A stretch of DNA of 64,000 nt from an uncultured Bacteroidales bacterium. GTDB lineage: Bacteria > Bacteroidota > Bacteroidia > Bacteroidales > UBA932. A model generated the notes under the pieces. It saw only the letters and a program-made list of their open reading frames with translations, was not told the origin of the DNA and searched no databases. Positions 9,232 through 19,457 of this stretch are shown here, piece after piece (the stretch's first letter is position 1; every line of letters begins with the position of its first letter). Position numbers and translations under genes: made by a program. The stretch spans positions 1 through 64,000 of the forward strand of contig CALYTI010000007.1 of NCBI GenBank assembly GCA_945487035.1, in the 5' to 3' direction.

Positions 9232-10218
9232 TTATTCTTCCCCACTCGCCTTGAATTTGGCGTAGGCCCTCATGAAGGTAGTCCTCGGAATTGCAGGCAT
9301 TCCCATCAGAATCTGACCGCTCTTGCGGACATTTCCGATAACACCGGACTGGGCTCCGAATGTCGTATTGTCTGCCACTTTGATGTGGCCTACGATTCCG
9401 ACCTGACCTGCGATGATGCAGCTCTTTCCTATTTCGGCGGAGCCGGCGATTCCGGACATTGCAGCCATTGCGGTATTCTTTCCGACCTTCACATTGTGGG
9501 CTATCTGGCAGAGATTGTCTATGCGCACGCCGTCTTCGATGATGGTGGATTCCATAGGCGCCTTGTCAACGCAGGTGTTAGAGCCGATTTCCACGTCATT
9601 TCCGATAATCACATTGCCAACGTGCTCTATTTTCTTCCAAGTGCCGTCAGGCTGAGGAGCATTGCCGAAACCGTCATCACCAATGATACATCCTGCATGC
9701 AGTATGGTCCTGTCGCCGATTACGGTACCGGAGAAGATGTGCACACCCGGATAGATAATGCACTTCTCCCCTATTTTGACATTCTCCCCTATGGTAACAT
9801 TATCATAAATCTTGGTGCAGTCGCCGATGTGCGAATGCCCGCCGACCGTAACAAAATCCCCTATCCAAACCTTCCTGCCAAGTTTTGCACTCAGGGCGAT
9901 GCGGCAGCGTCCGCGGTGGCGGCGGTAGCTTCTCTTCTGCGCATTCACATAATCCAGAAGCTCGGCAAGGGCGCTGTATGCGCTTTCGACACGGACCATT
10001 GTGGGTCCGACAGGGACAGCAGGCTTGAAATCATTGTTTACCAGAAGGATGGAAGCCTTGCTGGTATAGACATAATGCTCGTATTTGGGATTTGCATAGA
10101 AGCAAAGCTCACCGGGTTTACCGTGTTCGATTTTGGCGAAGGTGGTCACAGTAGCCTGCGGGTCTCCTTCTACAGTGCCGTGCAGGACTTCTGCCAGCTC
10201 TTTTGCAGTAAATTTCAT
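9232..10218 (-). CDS. lpxD: UDP-3-O-acylglucosamine N-acyltransferase LpxD
   Basis: About 328 aa. N-terminal uridine-binding domain, then a long hexapeptide beta-helix (GDFVTVGGHSHIGDCTKI), then GDDGFGNAPQ and CQIAHNVKVGKNTAM, the LpxD acceptor and catalytic His region. Third step of lipid A synthesis. The track start is a TTG; ATG 10218 (MKFTAKEL) gives the normal N-terminus and avoids overlapping the upstream barrel gene. Order lpxD-lpxC-lpxA. Confidence 0.95.
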   Translation of the reverse strand: MKFTAKELAEVLHGTVEGDPQATVTTFAKIEHGKPGELCFYANPKYEHYVYTSKASILLVNNDFKPAVPVGPTMVRVESAYSALAELLDYVNAQKRSYRRHRGRCRIALSAKLGRKVWIGDFVTVGGHSHIGDCTKIYDNVTIGENVKIGEKCIIYPGVHIFSGTVIGDRTILHAGCIIGDDGFGNAPQPDGTWKKIEHVGNVIIGNDVEIGSNTCVDKAPMESTIIEDGVRIDNLCQIAHNVKVGKNTAMAAMSGIAGSAEIGKSCIIAGQVGIVGHIKVADNTTFGAQSGVIGNVRKSGQILMGMPAIPRTTFMRAYAKFKASGEE

Positions 10219-10229
10219 TATTTCAACAG

Positions 10230-11909
10230 TTAAAATCTCCAACCTATGGTAAGCGCTGCGTTAAGCAGACGGTTTTTGATATGAATCTGCGGAGTGTCCA
10301 TCCCGGCATATCCATAATAAGGCTGGTAATAGGAATCAGGGTATCTTGTAAACCTGACGGCGAGGTCAGCGAAGAATGAACCGGCCGGGTTGTAGCCTAT
10401 ACCTGCTGAGAAACTGTCGGTGAAATCGCCCCAGTAGTGTGAATTATGCTTAGGAAGTTCTTTTCTTCCATAGTAATAATCGTCATTGTAATCGCCGAAA
10501 CCGATTTGAGTGCCGTCGCTGTCAAGATAGTATTTCTCAGGACTTGTACGGATTGCATAGCCTGCACGAAGTGCGAAGTCAGGAGTAAGATTGACTTCTG
10601 CACCGACCCTGAGGTTGTGGCTTACCCCGCTGAATGCGCGCATTGCGGTATTGGTGAAATCGAAATATGCCTCACCGTTCGGTGCATTTTCGGCAAATGA
10701 TATGTGGTGATAGTCGGACAAGGTATAGTCCACACTGACAAGACCGGCTCTGCCGAAGGTGTATGCGGCGCTGAAATCAAAGACCTGAGGTGCTGTATAT
10801 GAGTAGTTATAGCTTCCGGTCCTGCCGCTGCCGCTATACCTGGAGCCGTTGGTATATCCCACGGAACCGCTGTGTACCCAACTCTCCTGGATGTTGAATG
10901 CAGTAGGAGTCTGGTATGCAAACCCAAGCCTCAGACCTGCAAAAGGAAGCCAGATTGCTCCGAATTTGGCATAGAGACCAGTGCCGTTTGCCCAGTAATT
11001 GTACTGGTAGGTGGCGTTGCTGAAGTTGGTTGCTTCAGTACCTCCGTTTTCAAGATTGAAAACTATAGGGAAGAGTTCAGGATTGACAGAAACCTCGGAG
11101 AAAGACTCGGCAGAGGAGTAGTTGATTACAGGTATTCCTATGTTGATACCGAGATACAGCTTGTCATTGAAGTTGAAAGCCATATTCATAAGGATGTCAT
11201 TCTTTGCACCTGCTGTAGTGCGGGTGGATTTCTGAATCAGTTCACCCGGCACATAGTGGGTGCCGAGGTCGGTAAGCACCTCAGAGCATCCGACATAGTC
11301 CGAATCCCCATAGGAATTGATCAGTCCGACTTCATAAGCCATAGCTACATCCCAATAGTTGTAGTACTGGGAATCGTTGTAGAAGGCGTTTGTTCCTATA
11401 TAATCCTTTGGGATACCGTTTGCAGCACTTGCCATCTCCGCAAACTTGGATGTGCGGTCATTGACGCCGCTGCCGTATGAATATGAATTGTAATCGTAAG
11501 TGCTGTTGACAACGAATGCAAGTGTGAAAGACTTCAGGGCAGAACCCAGGAAGGAATCATACCTTGCGGATATGCCGATATTGGGAAGTGCAAAGGCGGA
11601 ACGGTTGCCTTTCTGCTCGGAGCCGAAGGCTTCGGAAGGAGTCAATGCATAGGAAGACCTGGACAGGGCCTGACTGAGACTTGGAGTAATGGTGAACTGG
11701 GAGTAGCCCGCAACTGCCGAGCCGGCAGGGTTGATGCCAATGCTGCCCAAATCGCAGCCGACGGCACCCATTGCGCCGCCGAGGGCCATAGACCTGGCTG
11801 TTCCCGTATAATCCAGTCCGCCGAAGCGGTATGCGTCTTCAAGAGACTGTGCCCCCAGGGGGGCTGCCAGCGCCACCAAAAGCGCCGAAGCGATAAGTAT
11901 GCGTTTCAT
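10230..11909 (-). CDS. FadL/OmpP1-like outer membrane protein
   Basis: About 559 aa; signal peptide MKRILIASALLVALAAPLGAQ. The mature N-terminus carries GTARSMALGGAMGAVGCD and an Asn-Pro-Ala (INPAGSA) motif, as in OmpP1/FadL/TodX-type barrels of Bacteroidota. The rest shows alternating aromatic strands and ends in Phe (IGWRF), the usual beta-barrel end. FadL proteins import hydrophobic compounds; the substrate here is unknown. ATG 11918 is an alternative start. Directly upstream of lpxD (11 bp). Confidence 0.75.
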   Translation of the reverse strand: MKRILIASALLVALAAPLGAQSLEDAYRFGGLDYTGTARSMALGGAMGAVGCDLGSIGINPAGSAVAGYSQFTITPSLSQALSRSSYALTPSEAFGSEQKGNRSAFALPNIGISARYDSFLGSALKSFTLAFVVNSTYDYNSYSYGSGVNDRTSKFAEMASAANGIPKDYIGTNAFYNDSQYYNYWDVAMAYEVGLINSYGDSDYVGCSEVLTDLGTHYVPGELIQKSTRTTAGAKNDILMNMAFNFNDKLYLGINIGIPVINYSSAESFSEVSVNPELFPIVFNLENGGTEATNFSNATYQYNYWANGTGLYAKFGAIWLPFAGLRLGFAYQTPTAFNIQESWVHSGSVGYTNGSRYSGSGRTGSYNYSYTAPQVFDFSAAYTFGRAGLVSVDYTLSDYHHISFAENAPNGEAYFDFTNTAMRAFSGVSHNLRVGAEVNLTPDFALRAGYAIRTSPEKYYLDSDGTQIGFGDYNDDYYYGRKELPKHNSHYWGDFTDSFSAGIGYNPAGSFFADLAVRFTRYPDSYYQPYYGYAGMDTPQIHIKNRLLNAALTIGWRF

Positions 11910-11925
11910 AACCAACATTCAAATT

Positions 11926-12762
11926 TTATCTGCGGCCGGAGCCACCGTGAGACATTGAACCGCTGCTGCCGTGAGACATAGAGCCTCCGCTGCTGCCGCG
12001 TGACATCGAGCTGCCGCTGCTCTGGAAAGAGTTGCTTGAGGATGACCTGAAGGAATCCTGCTGACGGAAGTCGCTGCGGGAACGCTCCACGCCCTGTCTC
12101 TGCACACCGCTGTTATAAGATGCAGAATTGGTCGTGCGCGTTGCAGGAGAGGTCCTGTTGACTGACGAACTTCTCGGAATGGATGCCGAAGAGCTGCGTG
12201 TAGTGCTTGATGCCGAACGGCTTACCCTCGGAAGATTCACTCTTGAAGAGGCTGCCGAGCGGGAAATCACGCCTGAAGACGAACGGCTTATGCCCGGATG
12301 GGAAGCCCATTGGGTGCGGCTTGTGTGTCCGTATGATGGATAATAATGGTGATGATGGTAATACCAAGGGTCATACCAATAGGAAGGTCCGTACCAGTAA
12401 GGGTCCCAGAACGGGTCCCAGCAATACCAGTTCCAGTATGGGTCCCAGAACGGGTCCGGATATGACCATGCAAATCCCGGTCTGTACCAACGGTATCCGT
12501 AATAGCCGTACCAAGGGTAAAGGCCGAAACTGGTGTATGGATAAGGTTCAACGACAAGCACGAGGGTATCGTATTGTCTGCTCTTCAGGCCAAGGGCAGC
12601 CCTGGATGCAATTTCCTCTTGGGTCAAGGGAGTGAATTCAGGTTCCTGCGCCTGATAGTATATGCCGTCCTGGAAACGGCTTGCTGTACTTGTTGTACCG
12701 ACGGTACCGCAAGATACCGTCAAAAGGCCGGCAAAGGCCATAATAATCAAACTGCGCTTCAT
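11926..12762 (-). CDS. Trp/Tyr-rich, Ser/Arg-tailed lipoprotein
   Basis: About 278 aa from ATG 12762. Lipobox LLTVSC near residue 18 marks an SPII lipoprotein. A short conserved segment with [17 protein letters not shown] follows, then a tract dominated by Trp, Tyr, Pro, Asp and Phe (repeated DPFWDPYW and DPYWYG units, an HHHHYYP run), and a C-terminal half rich in Ser, Arg and Gly with SMSHGSSG repeats. I do not recognise a family. Composition suggests a disordered surface or periplasmic protein with possible metal-binding His runs. Upstream of the FadL-like barrel on the same strand (16 bp). Confidence 0.65.
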   Translation of the reverse strand: MKRSLIIMAFAGLLTVSCGTVGTTSTASRFQDGIYYQAQEPEFTPLTQEEIASRAALGLKSRQYDTLVLVVEPYPYTSFGLYPWYGYYGYRWYRPGFAWSYPDPFWDPYWNWYCWDPFWDPYWYGPSYWYDPWYYHHHHYYPSYGHTSRTQWASHPGISRSSSGVISRSAASSRVNLPRVSRSASSTTRSSSASIPRSSSVNRTSPATRTTNSASYNSGVQRQGVERSRSDFRQQDSFRSSSSNSFQSSGSSMSRGSSGGSMSHGSSGSMSHGGSGRR

Positions 12763-12789
12763 AGTTATCCCTTCTATCAATTATTTTCT

Positions 12790-12797
12790 TATCTTTG
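12790..12797 (+). promoter_or_regulatory. -7 box of proS promoter
   Basis: TATCTTTG matches TAnnTTTG, 79 nt before the proS ATG. The leader between them has no strong hairpin that I can see. Confidence 0.45.
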
Positions 12798-12876
12798 CGT
12801 CGCAAGAATCGTACCTGTTTGGACGACCCGACAGCGTCTTGCAAGTTTAGCAAATAATCAAGACATTACAAACGCT

Positions 12877-14355
12877 ATGGCAAAGGAAATTACATCCAGA
12901 AGCGAAAACTATTCTCAATGGTACAACGATTTGGTCGTTAAGGCCGACCTCGCAGAGCAGTCCGCAGTCAGGGGCTGTATGGTAATCAAGCCTTACGGCT
13001 ATGCAATATGGGAGAAGATGCAGCACGTGCTCGACTCCGCATTCAAGAAAACAGGCGTGAAGAACGCATACTTCCCTCTCTTCATTCCTAAGTCCTTCTT
13101 CAGCAAGGAAGCGGAGCACGTGGCAGGATTTGCCAAGGAGTGTGCAGTCGTTACCCACCACCGCCTTATGAACGACCCTGACGGAAAGGGAGTTGTGGTG
13201 GATCCGGACGCAAAGCTGGAAGAAGAGCTCATTGTGCGCCCTACCTCCGAGACCATCATCTGGAGCGTTTACAAAAACTGGATTAAGAGCTGGCGCGACT
13301 TGCCTATTCTCTGCAACCAGTGGTGCAATGTCGTGCGCTGGGAGATGAGAACCAGGCCTTTCCTGCGCACAGCCGAATTCCTTTGGCAGGAAGGTCACAC
13401 AGCCCACGCCACAAGCGAAGAGGCAGCAGCCAAGGCTATGGAAATGGTGGGCGTATATGCGGATTTCGCGCGCAATACTATGGCCCTGCCGGTAATCGTT
13501 GGACACAAGAGTCCCAACGAGAGATTCGCAGGTGCTCTCGACACCCTTACCATCGAGGCAATGATGCAGGACGGGAAAGCACTTCAGGCCGGAACATCCC
13601 ATTTCCTGGGTCAGAACTTCGCTAAGTCCTTCGATGTAATGTATACCGACAAAGAGGGCAAGCAACAGTATGTCTGGGCAAGTTCCTGGGGAGTCAGCAC
13701 CCGCCTTATGGGAGCGTTGATTATGGCTCACGGAGACGACAACGGACTCGTTCTGCCTCCGGCTCTCGCCCCTATTCAGATAGTTATGGTGCCTATTTAC
13801 CGCACAGCTGAGGAGCACGATGCAGTGATTGCCGAGTTCAACAAGCTGAAGGCAGGGCTCGAGGCCCTCGGGCACAGCGTGGAAATCGATGACCGCGACA
13901 CTCTGCGTCCGGGATTCAAATTTGCCGAGTGGGAGCTCAAGGGTGTTCCGGTCCGCCTTGCAATGGGCGCACGCGACCTCGCGTCAGGCACCGTGGAAGT
14001 AGCCCGCCGCGACACACTCACCAAGGAGACAATGAGCCTGGAGGGCATAGAGGAGCACATCCACACCCTGCTTGACGATATTCAGCAGAACATCTACAAC
14101 AAAGCCCTTGCAGCCCGTGATGCACGCATACGCAAATGCGACGACTGGGAGGAGTTCAAGGAAGAGATAAAGAAGGGCGGATTCCTGCTCTGCCACTGGG
14201 ACGGCACTGCCGAGACCGAGCAGAAAATCAAGGATGAAACCAAGGCTACCATACGCTGCATCCCTGTGGACAGCTGCGTTTGCGAGGAAGAGGGTGTTGA
14301 CATCTATTCCGGCAAACCGTCAAAGCAGAGAGTAGTATTCGGAATAGCATATTAA
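12877..14355 (+). CDS. proS: Prolyl-tRNA synthetase (archaeal/eukaryal type)
   Basis: 492 aa from ATG 12877; the track's earlier start reads into the divergent lipoprotein and is wrong. Class II aa[22 protein letters not shown] at the N-terminus, [10 protein letters not shown] (motif 2 region), [14 protein letters not shown], and [19 protein letters not shown] (motif 3). Followed by anticodon-binding domain and the C-terminal zinc-like domain (CEEEGVD). No editing insertion, which marks the short ProS type common in Bacteroidota. 12 bp before the DUF3078 gene. Confidence 0.97.
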   Translation: MAKEITSRSENYSQWYNDLVVKADLAEQSAVRGCMVIKPYGYAIWEKMQHVLDSAFKKTGVKNAYFPLFIPKSFFSKEAEHVAGFAKECAVVTHHRLMNDPDGKGVVVDPDAKLEEELIVRPTSETIIWSVYKNWIKSWRDLPILCNQWCNVVRWEMRTRPFLRTAEFLWQEGHTAHATSEEAAAKAMEMVGVYADFARNTMALPVIVGHKSPNERFAGALDTLTIEAMMQDGKALQAGTSHFLGQNFAKSFDVMYTDKEGKQQYVWASSWGVSTRLMGALIMAHGDDNGLVLPPALAPIQIVMVPIYRTAEEHDAVIAEFNKLKAGLEALGHSVEIDDRDTLRPGFKFAEWELKGVPVRLAMGARDLASGTVEVARRDTLTKETMSLEGIEEHIHTLLDDIQQNIYNKALAARDARIRKCDDWEEFKEEIKKGGFLLCHWDGTAETEQKIKDETKATIRCIPVDSCVCEEEGVDIYSGKPSKQRVVFGIAY

Positions 14356-14367
14356 CAGGACATTTAT

Positions 14368-15411
14368 ATGAAAAGAATTGCACTTACCATAGGAGTTCTC
14401 GCACTTTCACTCAGCTCTGCATTCGCACAGGATGCCGTACGCAAGGCCGCAGAAGATGCAGCCGCAGCCATCGCATCCGCTCCGGAAGCACAGGCTCCGG
14501 CACCTGCACCGAAATACTGGACCAGTTCGGTTGCAATCAATCTGGGATTCAACAACACCATACTCGAAAACTGGGCTGCCGGTGGTTACAACACTATGAA
14601 CCTCACCAGCAACCTTGACGCCAAGGCCAATTACAAGAAAGAGCTGATGAGCTGGAACAACCGCCTTCAGCTGGACTACGGTTTCCTCAGTTCAGCCGAC
14701 AAGAAGGGCATACTCCAGAAGAGCAACGACCGCATCTATCTTGAGAGCAAATGGGCTTATCAGACGGCTCCGTCTTCGAAACTCAACTATACCGCTTCCT
14801 TCGATTTCCGCAGCCAGTTCACCGACACTCCTGCCGGATACAAACAGGAGGAAAACGGCTCCTGGGTGGAAAACGGCATCAAGTCCGGTTTCATCTCCCC
14901 TGCCTATACCAACCTCGCGCTCGGTATCCAGTGGACCCCGTCCAGCTATTTCGACATCAACATCGCGCCTCTCACCGGCGGTTTCACCATCGTTACCAAC
15001 CAGGCACTGAGGTCCAGCTACGGTATGAAGGAGCTTACAGAGGCAGTGAAGGATGAGGAAGGCAATATTACAACTCCGGCCACCTACGCCAGCACCCTGT
15101 TCCAGTTCGGTGCTCAGGTGAAGGCGAACTTCAAGCTGGTCATCAACAAGAACCTCAAGTATGAGACCCAGGCAGTTGTCTTCACCGATTACATCAAGGC
15201 CATCGACAGCAAAGAGCCGTACTTCCGCATCAACTGGGACAACTCCATCGACTGGCAGCTTTCACGCTTCGTGAAATGCGCCTTCAAGACCTGGCTGATT
15301 TCCGATCCTAACGTGACCGTCACCAGGGAGGACGGCACAATTGCAAAGCGCGGAGTCCAGTTCAAGGAGTTCCTTTCCTTCAACTTCACCTACACCTTCG
15401 CAACGAAATAA
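14368..15411 (+). CDS. DUF3078 domain protein, predicted outer membrane
   Basis: 347 aa with a signal peptide (MKRIALTIGVLALSLSSAFA, mature from QDAV). An Ala/Pro linker (QAPAPAPK) precedes the DUF3078 domain: NNTILENWAAGGYNTMN is the family's Trp-Ala-Gly-Gly signature. Alternating beta strands and terminal aromatic pattern (FNFTYTFATK) suggest a barrel or beta-rich outer membrane protein. Role unknown. Likely co-transcribed with proS. Confidence 0.8.
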   Translation: MKRIALTIGVLALSLSSAFAQDAVRKAAEDAAAAIASAPEAQAPAPAPKYWTSSVAINLGFNNTILENWAAGGYNTMNLTSNLDAKANYKKELMSWNNRLQLDYGFLSSADKKGILQKSNDRIYLESKWAYQTAPSSKLNYTASFDFRSQFTDTPAGYKQEENGSWVENGIKSGFISPAYTNLALGIQWTPSSYFDINIAPLTGGFTIVTNQALRSSYGMKELTEAVKDEEGNITTPATYASTLFQFGAQVKANFKLVINKNLKYETQAVVFTDYIKAIDSKEPYFRINWDNSIDWQLSRFVKCAFKTWLISDPNVTVTREDGTIAKRGVQFKEFLSFNFTYTFATK

Positions 15412-15423
15412 TCGCTTGGCTTC

Positions 15424-16317
15424 GTGAAACTATTGCTAGCAGTCAGCGGAGGCATCGATTCGATGTATATGGCAGAAAGGGCGCTGGAAGGCACCCTTTC
15501 TGCAGATTTATGCGACGGCTTTGCCGTAGCCCATTGCAATTTCTCGCTCCGCGGAGCAGAGAGTGACGCTGATGAAGACTTTGTCACACTATGGTGCGAG
15601 AGCCACGGAGTGCGGCTACACAAGACTCGTTTCCGGACTATGGAATATGCTGCGCAGCACGGCATCAGTATGGAAATGGCTGCGCGCGAGCTGCGCTACG
15701 GCTGGTTCAGGGAACTCTGCTCGCAGTACGGCTACGACGCCGTTGCGGTGGCACACAATGCCGACGACAATGCGGAAACCCTGCTTCTGAACATGCTGCG
15801 CGGGTGCGGTGCAAAGGGAATGTGCGGAATGAGTGCGGACAGCGGCACCTGGCCTTCGCGCATAGTGAGGCCTCTTCTGGGCACTTCGCGAGGGCAAATC
15901 CGCCTCTGGATGGAGGAGAAAGGATACGAGTGGAGGGAAGACCACACCAATTCCGAAGATATTTGCAAGCGCAACACTCTGAGGCTCAAGGTAATGCCGG
16001 TTTTCAAGGAAATCAATCCTTCCTACCTGCGCACCTTTGCCGCCAATATGCAGCACCTGTCCCAGGTCAATGACATTGCAGAAGACTACTGCCGCAAGGC
16101 AGCCGGGGTCTGCATCGGGGCGGACGGGGCCATAGACCTGAGGAAACTGAGAGACTTCGAACACTGGGAGTATCTTTTGTACCGGTTCACCCAGGGGCAT
16201 CTGAACGCAGACGGACTTCTCCGTCTGAAGAAGTCCGTTGCTGAAGGCCGCTTTGTGGGCGGCAAGATTTTCGGGCCGTATGTGGTCCGCAAGGGCAAAC
16301 TCCGCCTTATCGGATAA
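15424..16317 (+). CDS. tilS: tRNA(Ile)-lysidine synthase, short form
   Basis: 297 aa, GTG start. N-type ATP pyrophosphatase with SGGIDS (8-13), HCNFSLRG, and AHNADDNAETLLLNMLRG. Makes lysidine at position 34 of tRNA-Ile(CAU), which is essential. The usual Bacteroidota enzyme is roughly 430-450 aa with substrate-binding and C-terminal domains. This one stops after the helical segment with QGHLNADGLLRLKKS and lacks the C-terminal domain, as in some compact TilS forms. Overlaps the convergent sppA by 11 bp. Confidence 0.92.
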   Translation: MKLLLAVSGGIDSMYMAERALEGTLSADLCDGFAVAHCNFSLRGAESDADEDFVTLWCESHGVRLHKTRFRTMEYAAQHGISMEMAARELRYGWFRELCSQYGYDAVAVAHNADDNAETLLLNMLRGCGAKGMCGMSADSGTWPSRIVRPLLGTSRGQIRLWMEEKGYEWREDHTNSEDICKRNTLRLKVMPVFKEINPSYLRTFAANMQHLSQVNDIAEDYCRKAAGVCIGADGAIDLRKLRDFEHWEYLLYRFTQGHLNADGLLRLKKSVAEGRFVGGKIFGPYVVRKGKLRLIG

Positions 16318-18049
16318 CCAGACGGTAAGGCATATCTGCAAAGGCTACCTCTACCTTTCCCTTCTTCCAGTTATCATACCAGCGGGTATAGATGCTGAAA
16401 TCGTTCTCTTCCGTATTGGAGAACAGGGCAGCAAGCTCTTCCGCAACGGTCAGAGGCTTAGGATATTCCACCACATTCCAATTGTCAAGATTGGAATCTC
16501 CGGCTGCTGTAGCAGCATAATGGAGTGCATCCTCAAGAGTTCCCATTTCGTCCACAAGGCCTATTTCGAGGGCATCTGAACCGGCCCATACGCGTCCCTG
16601 GGCGATTTCATCGACCTGCTGAGGAGTCATAGAACGGCCATCAGCCACTATACCTATGAACTTGGTGTAGATGGATTCTATGCTGCGCTGCACATAAGCC
16701 GTCTCCTCTTCAGTAAACGGTCTGGTGAGGGAATACATATCGGCGTGCCTGTTGGATGACACTGCCTCCACGCCGATGTGGGCTATATCTTCAATCAAGC
16801 CGCTGAACTCCGGCACCATTCCGAATACTCCGATTGATCCTGTGATGGTGGTAGGGCTGCAATATATCTTCTCCGCATTGTTGGAAATCCAGTATCCGCC
16901 GGATGCGGCATAGTCCCCGTATGAGGCTACAAGCAGTTTGTCATCGCCCAGAAGGTCAAGCTCGGTCTTGATTTTCTCGGAAGCGACCACGCTTCCTCCA
17001 GGAGAGTTGACACGCAGCACTACGGCCTTGACGGTGCTGTCCTTGCGGACCGTCTCGATAATGGATGCGAAGCGGTCTCCGGAAATGTCGGTGAGTGCGT
17101 TGCCGTCCTGAATCTGTCCGTCCGCATAGATGATGGCGATTTTGTTCAGAGCACGGAAATTGTTCTTCTGATGAGTCTTGGAATAAGCAGCGAAAGGAAT
17201 CATAGGAACCTTGTCGTAGCTGTCTACACCGGCAAGGACAGCAAGTTTTCCTGCGAGTTCCTGCCTTGTGAGTGTGGCGTCAGCCAGGCCGTATTCCACA
17301 AAATCTGCAGGCAGGCAAAGGCTGAGATTGTCGATAAGGGAATTGAGCTCGTCGGTGGTAATGCCGCGGCTTTGGGCGATTTCTCCGGATATGGCTTCCC
17401 AAATTGCATCCACAAAGGCCTGGGTCTGCCGGCGGTTCTCCTCGCTGGAAGAACTGCGCACATATCTCTCCCCTGCTGACTTGTATTTGCCGTGGCGGAT
17501 CAGCTGGACCTTGATTCCGAGCCTGTCAAGCAGGTCTTTGAGGAAAATCTGCTGGGAGCTTATTCCGGTCATCATAGGAGTGCCTCCCTGGTAGGCTGTA
17601 ACATAAACCGCATCAGCTACGCTGGCAAGGTAATATGAGCCTGTGCTCGGATTCTCCATATAGGAAACAATTGGCTTGCCGCTTTTGCGGAAATCGGAAA
17701 GCGCCTTTCTGAACTCTACCATAGAAGCCGTTCCAATGGTGGCTCCTTCAGGTTTGAGATATATGTACTTCACTCCAGGGTCTTCGGCGGCAGCGCGAAT
17801 GGCCTGGGTAGCCTGCCTGAGTCCTATGGTTTCTATCTGCTCGCTTCCGAGGTTGAAATTCAGCGACTCCTTGCTCTGCTCGGCAATGATTACCTTGGAG
17901 AGGTCGATTTTCAGTACTCCTGTGGTCGGAATCACAGGCTCGGTATTGCCCAAACCGCCTCCAATCAGGCACAAAAGGCCGAATCCCAAGAGGTTCAGAA
18001 TCAGGACACCGCAGATAACTGCGAGAACGGTTTTAAGAAATTTCTTCAT
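16307..18049 (-). CDS. sppA: Signal peptide peptidase SppA (67K type)
   Basis: 580 aa from ATG 18049 (the track's TTG start is less likely). N-terminal TM anchor (VLAVICGVLILNLLGFGLLCLIGG), then two tandem S49/ClpP-like domains. The catalytic Lys is probably in RHGKYKSAGE of the first domain, and the Ser in TTITGSIGVFG of the second, as in E. coli SppA. NSPGGSVVASEKI is the family's Gly-rich loop. Degrades cleaved signal peptides in the membrane. Divergent from hisS with closely spaced -7 boxes. Confidence 0.95.
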   Translation of the reverse strand: MKKFLKTVLAVICGVLILNLLGFGLLCLIGGGLGNTEPVIPTTGVLKIDLSKVIIAEQSKESLNFNLGSEQIETIGLRQATQAIRAAAEDPGVKYIYLKPEGATIGTASMVEFRKALSDFRKSGKPIVSYMENPSTGSYYLASVADAVYVTAYQGGTPMMTGISSQQIFLKDLLDRLGIKVQLIRHGKYKSAGERYVRSSSSEENRRQTQAFVDAIWEAISGEIAQSRGITTDELNSLIDNLSLCLPADFVEYGLADATLTRQELAGKLAVLAGVDSYDKVPMIPFAAYSKTHQKNNFRALNKIAIIYADGQIQDGNALTDISGDRFASIIETVRKDSTVKAVVLRVNSPGGSVVASEKIKTELDLLGDDKLLVASYGDYAASGGYWISNNAEKIYCSPTTITGSIGVFGMVPEFSGLIEDIAHIGVEAVSSNRHADMYSLTRPFTEEETAYVQRSIESIYTKFIGIVADGRSMTPQQVDEIAQGRVWAGSDALEIGLVDEMGTLEDALHYAATAAGDSNLDNWNVVEYPKPLTVAEELAALFSNTEENDFSIYTRWYDNWKKGKVEVAFADMPYRLVIR

Positions 18050-18067
18050 ATCAATATGCGTTTGAGA

Positions 18068-18075
18068 CAAAAATA
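18068..18075 (-). promoter_or_regulatory. -7 box of sppA promoter
   Basis: TATTTTTG on the minus strand, 18 nt before the sppA ATG and 1 bp from the oppositely directed hisS box, so the two promoters probably compete. Confidence 0.45.
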
Positions 18076-18076
18076 G

Positions 18077-18084
18077 TAAATTTG
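18077..18084 (+). promoter_or_regulatory. -7 box of hisS promoter
   Basis: TAAATTTG, perfect match to TAnnTTTG, 20 nt before the hisS ATG. Confidence 0.5.
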
Positions 18085-18104
18085 TAGGATTATTATTCCA
18101 GAAT

Positions 18105-19457
18105 ATGGCACAGAAACCTTCAATACCTAAAGGAACACGCGACTTCGGCCAGATTGAGATGGCTGAAAGGAATTACATTTTCGATACGATACGTTCAGTT
18201 TTCAGGAAATTCGGATACTCCCAAATCGAGACTCCGGCAATGGAAAACCTGTCCACCCTTATGGGTAAGTACGGAGAGGAGGGCGACAAGCTCCTGTTCA
18301 GGATTCTGAACTCCGGAGACGCCTTCGCCGGTGTGGACATGACCAGGCCTTTGACCTCCCAGGTCTGCGAGAAAGGCCTGCGCTACGACCTTACAGTACC
18401 TTTTGCAAGATATGTAGTCCAGCACCAGAGCGAGATTTCCTTCCCGTTCAAGCGTTTCCAAATCCAGCCGGTATGGCGCGCAGACCGTCCTCAGAAGGGG
18501 CGCTACCGCGAATTCTACCAGTGTGATGTGGATGTCATCGGTTCCAAAAGCCAGCTTCTGGAGCTGGAACTGGTGCAGATTGCAGACGAGGTGTTCCGCA
18601 GGCTGGACATCAATGTCCTGATAAAAATCAACAACCGCAAGGTGCTCAGCGGACTTGCCGAGATTTGCGGCGCCCCCGACAAGGTGGTGGACATCACTGT
18701 GGCCATCGACAAACTCGACAAAATCGGTTTGGAGGCTGTAGAGGCCGAAATGATTGAGAAAGGTCTGACTCCTGAGGCCGTAAAACTGCTTGAGCCGGTG
18801 CTCACCCTCAGCGGCAGCAACGAGCAGAAGATAGCATCAATGCGCTCCCTGATGGCAGAATCCCAAATCGGACAGAAGGGTCTTGACGAACTCGAAGAAC
18901 TCTTCGGCTACATCAAAGCCGCCGGCATTGAAACTGCCTGCGAAATTGACCTCTCGCTTGCCCGGGGACTGAATTACTATACTGGAGCCATATTTGAAAT
19001 CAAGGCTCTCGACTGGCAAATCGGAAGCATCAGCGGTGGCGGACGCTATGACAACCTTACCGGCATTTTCGGGCTTCCGGATATGTCCGGAGTAGGAATA
19101 AGTTTCGGTGCGGACCGAATCTACGATGTGCTCAAGGGCCTGAACAAGTTCCCCGAGTCGCTTGGTGGCGCATCCGACCTGCTGTTTGCCAATATGGGAG
19201 CCGCAGAGACAGCCTATGTTCTGCCTGTTGCAAGCGGACTTCGCAGCGAGGGGCTGAGCGTGGAGATATATCCCGAATCAGTCAAGCTGAAAAAGCAGTT
19301 CGACTATGCGGACCGCAAGCGCATCGGCTTCCTTTCTATCTGCGGAGAAAACGAAATGGCAGCCGGCACAATCCAGATTAAGAATCTGCGCACCGGTGAC
19401 CAGCAATCGTTCGACAAAGGCGATATCGCTTCGATGAAGGCCTTCATCAAGGCTTAG
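18105..19457 (+). CDS. hisS: Histidyl-tRNA synthetase
   Basis: 450 aa class II aaRS. Seen: [10 protein letters not shown] at the start, motif 2 around [21 protein letters not shown], the histidine motif [14 protein letters not shown], and GGGRYDNL with [10 protein letters not shown] (motif 3). C-terminal anticodon-binding domain present ([20 protein letters not shown]). Its TAG stop overlaps the convergent DUF2207 gene by 4 nt. Confidence 0.97.
   Translation: MAQKPSIPKGTRDFGQIEMAERNYIFDTIRSVFRKFGYSQIETPAMENLSTLMGKYGEEGDKLLFRILNSGDAFAGVDMTRPLTSQVCEKGLRYDLTVPFARYVVQHQSEISFPFKRFQIQPVWRADRPQKGRYREFYQCDVDVIGSKSQLLELELVQIADEVFRRLDINVLIKINNRKVLSGLAEICGAPDKVVDITVAIDKLDKIGLEAVEAEMIEKGLTPEAVKLLEPVLTLSGSNEQKIASMRSLMAESQIGQKGLDELEELFGYIKAAGIETACEIDLSLARGLNYYTGAIFEIKALDWQIGSISGGGRYDNLTGIFGLPDMSGVGISFGADRIYDVLKGLNKFPESLGGASDLLFANMGAAETAYVLPVASGLRSEGLSVEIYPESVKLKKQFDYADRKRIGFLSICGENEMAAGTIQIKNLRTGDQQSFDKGDIASMKAFIKA

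Noticed and set aside
9178-10233. 351-aa plus-strand ORF
   Set aside because: Antisense to lpxD; Cys/His-rich shadow of hexapeptide codons.
12847-13875. 342-aa minus-strand ORF
   Set aside because: Antisense to proS; no family features.
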